This document shows positions 15,431 to 23,320 of a stretch of 64,000 bases of DNA, one piece after another. The notes beneath the pieces are model-generated. The model saw only the letters and a program-made list of their open reading frames with translations, had not been told where the DNA came from and searched no databases. Where the stretch lies: positions 9,619,501-9,683,500 of the forward strand of contig NZ_CP012670.1 of the NCBI RefSeq assembly GCF_004135735.1, read 5' to 3'. The translations under genes were made by a program, and so were the position numbers. The DNA is from Sorangium cellulosum. Lineage in GTDB: Bacteria > Myxococcota_A > Polyangia > Polyangiales > Polyangiaceae. How positions within the stretch are numbered: position 1 is the stretch's first letter; every line of letters begins with the position of its first letter.

Positions 15431-17749
15431 ATGAAGCAGATCACGATCGCCTCCTCCGCCGCGCTCGCCACGCTGTTCGTCACGTCGGCGAGCCTGGCCG
15501 AAACCTCCGCGCCGCCCGCTCCCACATGCACCGTCATCATGAGGGGCGGGCTCGGTGACCTGCCGGACTCCGAGATATGGAGCCTCAACCCGAGCTACCC
15601 TGTCCCCGACTCCTACGAGGTGAACACGGGGTACTCCAGCACGGCCGGTGAGAAGCGCGCCCTGTTCGGGTTCGACCTCAGCCCGATCCCCGCCGGCTCG
15701 CTCGTCGCGTCGGCCAGGTTCTACGCCAAGACCTACACCAGCACCGCCCAGACCGTGCGCGTCCACCGGGTGCTCGCCCCGTGGACCGAGAACTACGTCA
15801 CGTGGAACAACCTCGGCGGCATCGACCCCACCGCGCTCACGTCGTTCGTGCCCAGCGTCACGCAGTGGAGCGAGATCGACCTCACCGAGCTCGTGCAGGA
15901 GTGGGTGAGCGGGATCTCGCCCAACTACGGGATCCTCCTCGAGGAGGATCAGGGCGGGAAGACCTCGTACAAGAGCAGCGACCACCCGACGATCGACAAC
16001 CACCCCTTCCTCGAGGTCTGCTTCACCGCGGCGAAGGGCTCGATCGGCGACAAGGTGTGGTTCGACGCGGACGCGGACGGCGTCGAGGGCGCCTCGGAGC
16101 CCGGCATCGCCAACGTCGTCCTCGACCTGTTCGGCGACGCGGACTGCGACGGCGCCGCCGACGGGGATCCCCTCACGGCGACGGCGACCGACGCGAGCGG
16201 CGCCTACCGCTTCGGCGAGCTCGACGCGGGCTGCTACGTCGTCAGCGTCGATGACGCGACGCTGCCGCTCGGGCTCTTCCTGACCACGGACGCCGAGCCG
16301 CTCGCCGTGTCCGTCGGCGCGGGAGAGGACGTGACCGACGCCGACTTCGGTTACGTGACGTACTCCTCGATCGGCGACACGGTCTGGCTCGACAGCGACG
16401 CGGACGGCCTCTATGAGCCCGAGATCGGCGAGCTCGGCGTGAACGGCGTCCTCGTCGAGCTGTACCACGACGGGGTGTTGTTCGACTCCGTGACCACCGG
16501 CGACAGCCCCTATACCGGCCAGCCCGGCTTCTACCTCTTCGACACCCTCGCTCCGGGCGACTACGAGATCGTCATCACCGCCGACAACTTCATGACGAGC
16601 GGTCCGCTCGCCGGACAGGAGCCGACGGCCGACCGCGACGGCGTGCTCGACGGCGTGACCACGGTCTCGCTCGGCCTGGCCCAGGATCTCCTCGACGCCG
16701 ACTTCGGCTACCAGCTCTCCTGCGGCAACGGCGTCTGCGGCGGGGACGAGAGCTGCTCCACCTGCGCCGTCGACTGCGGCACCTGCCCGCCCGTGTGCGG
16801 CAACGGCACCTGCGAGGTCGGCGAGGACTGCGGTAGCTGCAGCGCGGACTGCGACGTCTGCCCGCCGGTCTGCGGCGACGGCACCTGCGAGGCCGGCGAG
16901 GACTGCGGCAGCTGCTCGGACGACTGCGGCGCCTGCCCGCCCGTGTGCGGCGACGGCGCCTGCGAGGCCGGCGAGGACTGCGGCAGCTGCTCGGACGACT
17001 GCGGCGCCTGCCCCGCGGTCTGCGGCAACAACGTGTGCGAGAACGGCGAGGACTGCGCCAACTGCGCCGGCGACTGCGGCGCTTGCCCCGCGGTCTGCGG
17101 CAACGACACCTGCGAGGCCGGCGAGGACTGCCTCGAGTGCCCGAGCGACTGCGGCATCTGCCCGCCCGTCTGCGGCAGCGGCGTCTGCGAGGTCGGCGAG
17201 ACCTGCTCTAGCTGCGCTGCCGACTGCGGCGAATGCCCGCCGGTCTGCGGCGACGGGGTCTGCAAGGCGGGCTCCGAGGACTGCTCGAGCTGCGCCGCCG
17301 ACTGCGGCGCCTGCCAGTGCGCGTCGCCCGGCACCGGCACCCCGGGCTACTGGAAGAACCACCCGAAGGCCTGGCGCGTCTCGCACCTGACCATCGGCCG
17401 CAAGACGTACACGAAGTCCCAGCTCCTCGACATCATCAGCCGTCCGACCAAGGGCGACGTCACGTACATCCTCGCGAAGCACCTCATCGTGGCCAAGCTC
17501 AACGTCGGCATCGGCAACCAGTCGAGCTGCATCGAGGACACCATTGCCCAGGCCGACGCATGGCTCCGGCAGTACCCGCTCGGCAGCAACGTGAAGGACA
17601 AGGGCAAGTACTCGCCGTGGGCGAGCGGCGAGCCGCTCGCGGAGACGCTCGACAACTACAACAACGGCCGCCTCTGCGCGCCGCACCGCGACGCCCTCAA
17701 TTGCGATGACAGCAACAGCGGCGGTGACCGCGACCACGGCTGCCGCTGA
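15431..17749 (+). CDS. Secreted DNRLRE/SdrD-like/Cys-rich repeat protein
   Basis: 772 aa, with the ATG at 15431 following AAGGAG closely. Signal peptide MKQITIASSAALATLF to SLAET. Residues about 30-200 form a DNRLRE domain (ALFGFDLSPIPAGS, WTENYVTWNN, FLEVCF). Residues about 205-430 are two SdrD B-like Ig repeats (SIGDKVWFDADADG and SIGDTVWLDSDADG), which usually bind calcium in elongated adhesins. Residues about 432-635 are eight Cys-rich repeats of about 25 residues (CGxGxCExGEDCxxCxxDCGxCPPV). The C-terminal 140 residues open with GTPGYWKNHPKAW, a recurrent module in myxobacterial exported proteins. Probably a cell-surface or matrix adhesin stabilised by disulfides; no enzymatic motif is visible. 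Confidence 0.85.
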   Translation: MKQITIASSAALATLFVTSASLAETSAPPAPTCTVIMRGGLGDLPDSEIWSLNPSYPVPDSYEVNTGYSSTAGEKRALFGFDLSPIPAGSLVASARFYAKTYTSTAQTVRVHRVLAPWTENYVTWNNLGGIDPTALTSFVPSVTQWSEIDLTELVQEWVSGISPNYGILLEEDQGGKTSYKSSDHPTIDNHPFLEVCFTAAKGSIGDKVWFDADADGVEGASEPGIANVVLDLFGDADCDGAADGDPLTATATDASGAYRFGELDAGCYVVSVDDATLPLGLFLTTDAEPLAVSVGAGEDVTDADFGYVTYSSIGDTVWLDSDADGLYEPEIGELGVNGVLVELYHDGVLFDSVTTGDSPYTGQPGFYLFDTLAPGDYEIVITADNFMTSGPLAGQEPTADRDGVLDGVTTVSLGLAQDLLDADFGYQLSCGNGVCGGDESCSTCAVDCGTCPPVCGNGTCEVGEDCGSCSADCDVCPPVCGDGTCEAGEDCGSCSDDCGACPPVCGDGACEAGEDCGSCSDDCGACPAVCGNNVCENGEDCANCAGDCGACPAVCGNDTCEAGEDCLECPSDCGICPPVCGSGVCEVGETCSSCAADCGECPPVCGDGVCKAGSEDCSSCAADCGACQCASPGTGTPGYWKNHPKAWRVSHLTIGRKTYTKSQLLDIISRPTKGDVTYILAKHLIVAKLNVGIGNQSSCIEDTIAQADAWLRQYPLGSNVKDKGKYSPWASGEPLAETLDNYNNGRLCAPHRDALNCDDSNSGGDRDHGCR
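16723..17318 (+). repeat. Eight in-frame Cys-rich coding repeats of about 75 nt
   Basis: Each unit codes for CGxG-C--GE-C--C--DCG-CP. The third and fourth units are nearly identical, implying recent duplication. Confidence 0.75.
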
Positions 17750-18575
17750 CCGGTCAGACCGGTAACCGGCAGAGGAGGGCGCCCCCCTCGGGCCAGCACC
17801 CGCTCCGGGCGACCAGCCTCGGGCGCCAGCGCTGGCCTCGCCGCCCGCCCGCCTCTGCCCTTCTTTTATTCTCCCTGCATCTCCCCCTCCCCCTCCGTGC
17901 TCGACGGGGCGCTCGCCGCGAGCGGGGCGGCTCGCCGCGAGCGGGGCGGCTCGCCGCGAGCGGGGCGGCTCGCCGCGAGCGGGGCGGCTCGCCGCGAGCG
18001 GGGCGGCTCGCCGCGAGCGGGGCGGCTCGCCGCGAGCGGGGCGGGGTGGTCGCCGCGCCGCGCTCCGGTGGCCGCCTCGGGGCGCGGGGTTGCCCGTGCC
18101 TCCCCGCGCCCTCCGGCATTCTCGGGCTGCCCGCCCTTGGCCGACCGATGGCCCATCGTGTGCAGGGAGAAGGCAGAAAGAGGCCAGGGAGAGGGAGGCC
18201 GCCGCCCGTTGCGAGCGAGACCCGACCCCGCGGCGCGCTGTGCGCGACAGCGACTCGCCTCCACGCTCCGGCGCGCGCACGCGCCTCTGGCGCACCGAGA
18301 CGGAAGGGGACGGAAGTGCCCCAGGCGGTGCGCGCGATCTGCCCCTGGCGCGGCAAAATGCCCCTGGCCTGCAGAATGCGGCGGCTGCCCGCGCGGCGGT
18401 ACGCCGCGGACAGCGCCGCTCCAGGCGGGCCATGACGACGTTGAGCCCGCTCCTCCGCGCGTTCCGACAGTGTGGCACGACCGCTGCAAATCCTGAGGGG
18501 CTGAGCTCCGGAGACCGCGGTGGACGGTCCGAGGACAGGGCGACGGCGGGCCAGAAGCTGTAAGGAGAAGCTGCG
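17750..18575. other. Intergenic region with 19-bp tandem array
   Basis: 826 bases without a supported gene. It holds the 19-bp array at 17905-18049. Upstream of the response regulator there is no clear promoter. Open frames across this stretch are low-complexity shadows of the repeat. Confidence 0.5.
17905..18049 (+). repeat. 19-bp tandem repeat array, seven copies plus a partial
   Basis: Unit ggggcggctcgccgcgagc starts at 17905, 17924, 17943, 17962, 17981, 18000, 18019 and 18038 (partial). Copies after the first are identical. Confidence 0.9.
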
Positions 18576-19046
18576 ATGAACCTGACGGATAGCTGGGTAG
18601 GCGACAGGCCCTTGGTCCCGCCTTGCGGCTTGTTCGGCAAAGGCCAGCATATCGTCCTGGCCGAAGACGACGACGACATGCGGCTCACGCTCGCCGCGGC
18701 GCTCCGCGGCGACGGCTTCGAGGTGTCCGAGGCGCGCAACGGCCTCGAGCTGCTCGACTGCGTGGCCCCGTGGCTCGGCGGGCAGGAGCCGCCGACGCCC
18801 ATCGACGCGATCGTCACCGACATCCAGATGCCGTGCTTCTCGGGGATGGAGATCCTGGAAGGCCTCGCCGAGCTCCGGCGCCGGCCGCCGGTGATCCTGA
18901 TCACGGCCTATGGCGACCCGCACCTCCACGCGACCGCGCGCGGCCTCGGCGCGTCGGCGGTCTTCGAGAAGCCGTTCGAGATCGATGATCTCCGCAGCGT
19001 GCTGTTCAACCTGAAGGACGCGCCCGGCTTCAACGGCGGCTTCTGA
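18576..19046 (+). CDS. Receiver-only response regulator
   Basis: 156 aa, with AAGGAG eight bases before the ATG. After about 23 extra N-terminal residues it is a single CheY-like receiver: acidic pocket E30/D31/D32, phosphoacceptor D82 in IVTDIQMP, T110 in LITAYGD and K132 in FEKPF, so all the catalytic residues are present. There is no output domain and no histidine kinase next to it. It probably relays phosphate to a protein encoded elsewhere; stand-alone receivers are common in myxobacteria. Confidence 0.88.
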   Translation: MNLTDSWVGDRPLVPPCGLFGKGQHIVLAEDDDDMRLTLAAALRGDGFEVSEARNGLELLDCVAPWLGGQEPPTPIDAIVTDIQMPCFSGMEILEGLAELRRRPPVILITAYGDPHLHATARGLGASAVFEKPFEIDDLRSVLFNLKDAPGFNGGF

Positions 19047-19122
19047 GCCGCCGCCCCGCCGCGCGCTCCCGGTGGCGCAGCACCCCCCCGGGGGGCTCAC
19101 CGCCCGCTCCCGGGCCGCTCCC

Positions 19123-19176
19123 GGGCCCCGGGCCGCTCTCGGGCCCCGGGCCGCTCTCGGGCCCCGGGCCGCTCTC
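19123..19176 (+). repeat. 18-bp tandem repeat, three copies
   Basis: Unit gggccccgggccgctctc at 19123, 19141 and 19159, with diverged flanking copies, between the convergent ends of the response regulator and methyltransferase genes. Confidence 0.75.
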
Positions 19177-19190
19177 GGGCCGCGGGATGC

Positions 19191-22046
19191 TCAGCCGTCC
19201 GGCCGCGGGGGCGGTGTGGCCGCCGCCCAGCGCGCGACGCAGGCTCGCTCCTCCTCGGTCATCTCGAGCATGCTCGCCACCACGTCGTCCACGCGGCGCC
19301 GGGCCTCGGCGGACAGGCCCGCGTTCGCCGGCCCGAGCTCCCGCCCGAGCGCGTCGAGCGCGCCGATCAGGCCGGCGAGCGCGGGCCGGGGCGCGGGGAT
19401 CGCGCGCAGGTGCGCGATCTTCACCTGCGGCATGCCCTCGCGCGCGTCCCGGTGCCGGGTGTAATGCCACCACCGGACAGGGGAAGAGTTGAGATAGCAG
19501 AGCAGCGCGAACTCGCTCCACGTGTCGTCGCAGAAGCCGGCCAGGATCGAGTTGCGAAAAGGGAGGCCGTCGCTCAGCGCGGCGATGGGATAGCGGGCGG
19601 TCTGGCGGATGAGCAGCCGCACCGCCCTCCACTCCGCGTCCTTGCGGAAGCGGCCCTTCACGGCCCCGCGATCGACGTAATGGCGCGGCGCGCGCGCGAT
19701 GAGCTCCCCCACGTCGGTGCCCTCCCGGATGGGGCAGGTGTAGGGCGGCGCCGGGGCGTCCGCGCGCCGGATGCGCTCGGCGTCCTCGGCCGTCGTCTGG
19801 AATCCGCGCTCTCCGAACAGGGCGGCCGGGAGCGGGCGCAGCGCGCCGAGCCGCTCGAGGAGCCGCCGGGACACGACGTCGAGATCCGAGCGCGCGAGCG
19901 GCCACGGAGCGGCCGCTGGCCGGGGGAGCGCGGGCGCGACGCGGGTCGAGAGCAGGCCCATGCACGGCTGGAACACGCCCTCGAACGCGTCGCTCCCGAA
20001 GCTCGGCAGGTCGGGGTCCACGGCGCAGAGCGCGTCGTGCGCGCGCCGCGTGGGCCCGTACCCCGCGAGATCCGCGACCGACGTCGGGATGACGAGGCCG
20101 AGCCGCCCGCCCGGCCGGAGCAGCGACGCGGCCCGGTGCACGAACAGGCCGTGCAGGGAGCGGTATCCGTGGAATGCCGGGCTCCTCTGGAGGTGGAGAT
20201 GGAACACCTGCGGCTCGATCGGCTGCGCCGCCCGGCCGACGTACGCGACCCAGGGCGGGTTGCCGATCACGGCGTCGAAGCCCGGCTCCGGGCGCTCGAA
20301 GATGCCGGGGAACGCGAGCTCCCAGTGCAGGAAGCGCCGCTCCTCGGCGACGCGGCGCGACAGGGCCGCCCGCGGATCGGCCGGGTCGCCCGCCGCCGCC
20401 ATGTAGCCCGCGAACGTGGCCGCGGTGGGCGCGAGGCCCGCGAGCTCCCCGTCCCGTGGCCAGAACCACAGCGCCATCCAGGCGTCGAGCGCCGCCTGCT
20501 CCGCGGCCCCGGCGCGCCCGGGCAGCGTCGCCGCCGCCGCCCCGACCTCCGCGGCCGGCCCCGCGGCCAGCGCCCGCGCGCGGGCCCGCCTCGGATCGAG
20601 CCGCCGCGCTCGCCTCCACGGCTCCCCGGCCGTGGTGTCGCGGCCCGGGAACGCCGCGGCCGGGAAGCCGGAGGCCTCCGCGCGCGCGGCGCCGAGGAGG
20701 CTGTCGCCGCAGCGGAGCTTCTGATCGAGGAAGCTCGGCGGGAGGCGCTCGTCCCGCGCGGCGAGCCAGAGCGACACGCGGGCGAGGTCGACCGCGATCG
20801 GGTCGAGATCCACGCCGTGGAGGCAGCGCTCGGCCACGAGCGCCATCGCGCGGCGCAGCGCCGGCTCTCCGGGGGCGAGGTGCGGTGTCACGCCGGAGCG
20901 CTCCCAGGCCGCGGCGAGGTGCGCGGCGAGCTGGCGGCACGCCTCCACCAGGAACGCGCCGGATCCCATCGCGGGGTCGCACACCGCGAGCGAGAGGAGG
21001 TCGCCGGGCGAAGGCGGCCGGCCGCCGCGCTCGAGCAGCGGCGCGAGCGTGCGCTCGACGACCTGACGCGTGATCTCCCGCGGCGTGTAGTAGGACCCGG
21101 CGCGCCGCCGGAGCTGCCCGGGCTGGAGGTAGAGCGCGCCGCGCGCGATCCGGCCCGGCGCGCGCGGGGAGGCGCGGCGGGCGAGCGCCCGCGCGAGCTC
21201 GTCCACGGTCGTGGCCGCGGCGACCCGGGCGGCTCGGCGCGCGCCGAGCTTCAGGTCCGCCGCCGCGAGGAGCGACGCGAGGCGCTCCTCGCCGGCGCGC
21301 CGGAGGAGCGCCTCGAGATCGATGACCGCGTGACGCGGCAGCAGCGCCATCGACTCGCCCTCGGCGAGCTCGAGGTCGAAGGCGATCAGGCCCTCGTAGA
21401 GCGTGCCGATGTGCTCGATCTCGAGCTCGCCGTAGCGGACGGGCTCGCCGTCCTGCAGGACGAGCGCCGAGAGCACCCGGTGCAGGACGCCGTCGCTGAG
21501 CCACGGCCGGCCCCGCAGCGCGGCGGGCGTCTCCGGATCGAGGAGGCCGCCGCGCGCGCCCCGCGGCTCCCGGTCGAGGAGCGCGCGGGACAGCGCCTCG
21601 ACGCGCGGCCATGCGCCATGGCGGCGCTCGAGGTCGGCGCCCCACCGCCGCCGCTCCGCCTCCAGGTGGTCGAACAGCCGCGCGAGCGGCGCGCCGCCGT
21701 CGGCCGCGACGGACAGGAGGCCGCGCGCCTCGGCGTAGAGCAGGAGGATGAGCCGCATCAGCGCGGTCACGAGGCCGGCGTGGAGGCGGCGCCGCGCCGC
21801 GGCGGAGCGGAAGGCGGCGTCGCCCCCTTCGGGCTGGCCCTGCTGGAAGGCGCGGAGGAGCTCGCCCAGCGCGCCTTGCGCCTCGTGCCGGAGCCGCCTG
21901 ACCACGCCGTCCGGCGGCGGCCCGGGTCCGCCGAGGGGCGCGTCCGCCGCCGTCGCCCCGCCGCGCGGGCGCGGCGTCGAGGGCGCGCCGACCTGTTCGA
22001 GGTCGCAGCGCTCGACGACGCGGAGCTGGGGGCATTCCGAGGACAC
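19191..22046 (-). CDS. Eco57I-type adenine-N6 DNA methyltransferase, possibly type IIG
   Basis: 951 aa from a GTG start. The N-terminal 330 residues are helical and include LILLLYAEARGLL and IEHIGTLYEGLI, typical of large Eco57I/PglX-like methylases. SAM-binding motif I is DPAMGSGAFLVEA near residue 355, and the catalytic NPPW is near 594, marking an N6-adenine methyltransferase. A C-terminal target-recognition region follows (YIDRG-like HYVDRGAVKGRFRKD, NSILAGF, REGMPQVKIAHL). I could not see a PD-(D/E)XK nuclease motif, and no separate nuclease, helicase or specificity gene lies nearby. It may be a solitary methylase or a type IIG enzyme whose nuclease part I cannot recognise. The start has a weak ribosome site. 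Confidence 0.8.
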   Translation of the reverse strand: MSSECPQLRVVERCDLEQVGAPSTPRPRGGATAADAPLGGPGPPPDGVVRRLRHEAQGALGELLRAFQQGQPEGGDAAFRSAAARRRLHAGLVTALMRLILLLYAEARGLLSVAADGGAPLARLFDHLEAERRRWGADLERRHGAWPRVEALSRALLDREPRGARGGLLDPETPAALRGRPWLSDGVLHRVLSALVLQDGEPVRYGELEIEHIGTLYEGLIAFDLELAEGESMALLPRHAVIDLEALLRRAGEERLASLLAAADLKLGARRAARVAAATTVDELARALARRASPRAPGRIARGALYLQPGQLRRRAGSYYTPREITRQVVERTLAPLLERGGRPPSPGDLLSLAVCDPAMGSGAFLVEACRQLAAHLAAAWERSGVTPHLAPGEPALRRAMALVAERCLHGVDLDPIAVDLARVSLWLAARDERLPPSFLDQKLRCGDSLLGAARAEASGFPAAAFPGRDTTAGEPWRRARRLDPRRARARALAAGPAAEVGAAAATLPGRAGAAEQAALDAWMALWFWPRDGELAGLAPTAATFAGYMAAAGDPADPRAALSRRVAEERRFLHWELAFPGIFERPEPGFDAVIGNPPWVAYVGRAAQPIEPQVFHLHLQRSPAFHGYRSLHGLFVHRAASLLRPGGRLGLVIPTSVADLAGYGPTRRAHDALCAVDPDLPSFGSDAFEGVFQPCMGLLSTRVAPALPRPAAAPWPLARSDLDVVSRRLLERLGALRPLPAALFGERGFQTTAEDAERIRRADAPAPPYTCPIREGTDVGELIARAPRHYVDRGAVKGRFRKDAEWRAVRLLIRQTARYPIAALSDGLPFRNSILAGFCDDTWSEFALLCYLNSSPVRWWHYTRHRDAREGMPQVKIAHLRAIPAPRPALAGLIGALDALGRELGPANAGLSAEARRRVDDVVASMLEMTEEERACVARWAAATPPPRPDG

Positions 22047-22336
22047 GCGCAGGTAGCTCTGTCATTTGAGCATGAAGGCGGGAAGGCAGGAAGAAGAACC
22101 GGATGACCTCCCCGCCCTCCGCCGCCGCGCTCGATCACGGACCGGTCGCGGAGGGGCGTCGCCGAGGCGGTCGACGGCAGGGGCTCGCGGCGAGCGCGCC
22201 CGCGCGGCGGCGCCGAGGCAAGGAGTCCTGCCTCGCCCGGAGGTCCTTGCCCAGCACGGTTTGCCGATCTCCGCGCGGGGGCCCCGGGCGCGGGGGGTGG
22301 TCGCGCCGGGGTATGCTTTGTGCCGTATGCGTGGGA

Positions 22337-23098
22337 ATGAAGCCTGAGCCGATCGATCGATACGCACTCGCCCGTCCACGCAATTCACATTGGGGCTCCG
22401 CGGCGCGGCGCGGCGCCTGCCTCGCGGCGATCTTGCTCGGAGTCTCGGCCTGTTACGGCGCTGGCGCGGCGCACGAGCCCGGGGGGGCGCGCGCCGCAGA
22501 CGAGGAGTCTGACCTCTATTCCGACATTCCCCAGGATGGCGTCACCCTCGGTGATCCGGGCGCGCCGATCACGCTGACCGAGTTCTCCGATCTCCGCTGC
22601 TCGCATTGTCGAAATTACGCGCTGGCGGTGCTGCCCGTGATCCTGGATCGTCACGTGCGGCCAGGGCAGGTGAAGCTCGTGTTCCGGAATCTCGCGTTCC
22701 TCGGGCCGGGCTCCGTGCGGGCCGCGCGCATGGCGTCGGCGGTCGGCATGCAGGACCGGCTCTGGGACTTCGTCGACCGCCTCTTCCGGCTCCAGGCGCG
22801 GGAGCGCCCGGCGGCCATCACCGACGATCTCCTGCTGCGCGTCGCCGCCGAGCTGCCGGGCGTGGACGCGGCGCGGGCCGCGGCCGAGCAGGACAGCGGC
22901 GAGGTCGACCGGCAGCTCGAGGCCGCGCGCGCCGAGGCCCGGCGCCTCCAGATCCGCGGCGTCCCGGCGTTCTTCCTGAGCCGGGCGGGCGAGGAGCCCC
23001 GCCGGCTCCGCCTCACCTCGATGTCGCCCGAGCCGTTCTCGCGCGCCATCGAGCAGCTCCTTGCGGCGCCGCGGACCGCGCCGGCCAGAGGCCGCTGA
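22337..23098 (+). CDS. DsbA/thioredoxin-fold lipoprotein
   Basis: 253 aa from the ATG at 22337; an upstream open frame exists but is low-complexity. The lipobox LLGVSAC places the lipidated Cys at 39. A DsbA-type thioredoxin fold follows, with the redox motif CSHC at 88-91 after ITLTEFSDLR and a cis-Pro loop RGVPAFF near 215. This family oxidises or isomerises disulfides outside the cytoplasm; the nearby Cys-rich surface proteins are plausible clients, though that is inference. A strong hairpin with a T-tract lies downstream. Confidence 0.85.
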   Translation: MKPEPIDRYALARPRNSHWGSAARRGACLAAILLGVSACYGAGAAHEPGGARAADEESDLYSDIPQDGVTLGDPGAPITLTEFSDLRCSHCRNYALAVLPVILDRHVRPGQVKLVFRNLAFLGPGSVRAARMASAVGMQDRLWDFVDRLFRLQARERPAAITDDLLLRVAAELPGVDAARAAAEQDSGEVDRQLEAARAEARRLQIRGVPAFFLSRAGEEPRRLRLTSMSPEPFSRAIEQLLAAPRTAPARGR

Positions 23099-23160
23099 GC
23101 CGACCGGACCGGGCGCCGGCTCACCGCGCGATTTTTGGTCCCGAAAAAGAGCGCGGCGAC

Positions 23161-23261
23161 CGGGGCAGGCGAGGAGCGTCTATTCAAGGGGTCTACCCTC
23201 CAGCGGCCCCGCGGTCCGCGGGCGGGTAGACCCCTCTTTTTCACGCTCCTCGCCTGCCCCG
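23161..23261 (+). terminator. Nested double hairpin with T-tract
   Basis: The inner stem aggggtctaccc (23187-23198) pairs perfectly with gggtagacccct (23224-23235) and is followed by ctttttc, a standard intrinsic terminator for the DsbA-like gene. It is enclosed by a perfect 19-bp outer stem (23161-23179 with 23243-23261, cggggcaggcgaggagcgt and its complement). Confidence 0.85.
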
Positions 23262-23320
23262 GCCGCCGGCCGCGCGCTCCGTGGAGCGCGCTCGTCACAG
23301 CCTGGGGCAGGCGACGCCGA

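Noticed and set aside
18365..18379. Possible sigma-54 promoter (GG and GC ten bases apart) upstream of the response regulator
   Set aside because: Only the GG/GC core fits (tggcctgcagaatgc); the flanking consensus TGGCAC/TTGC does not, and such matches are expected by chance in GC-rich DNA.
19030..22065. Overlapping minus-strand frame of about 1010 codons starting at an ATG at 22065 in the methyltransferase region
   Set aside because: It is Arg/Ala/Pro-rich without methyltransferase motifs; the frame starting at the GTG at 22046 contains motifs I and IV.
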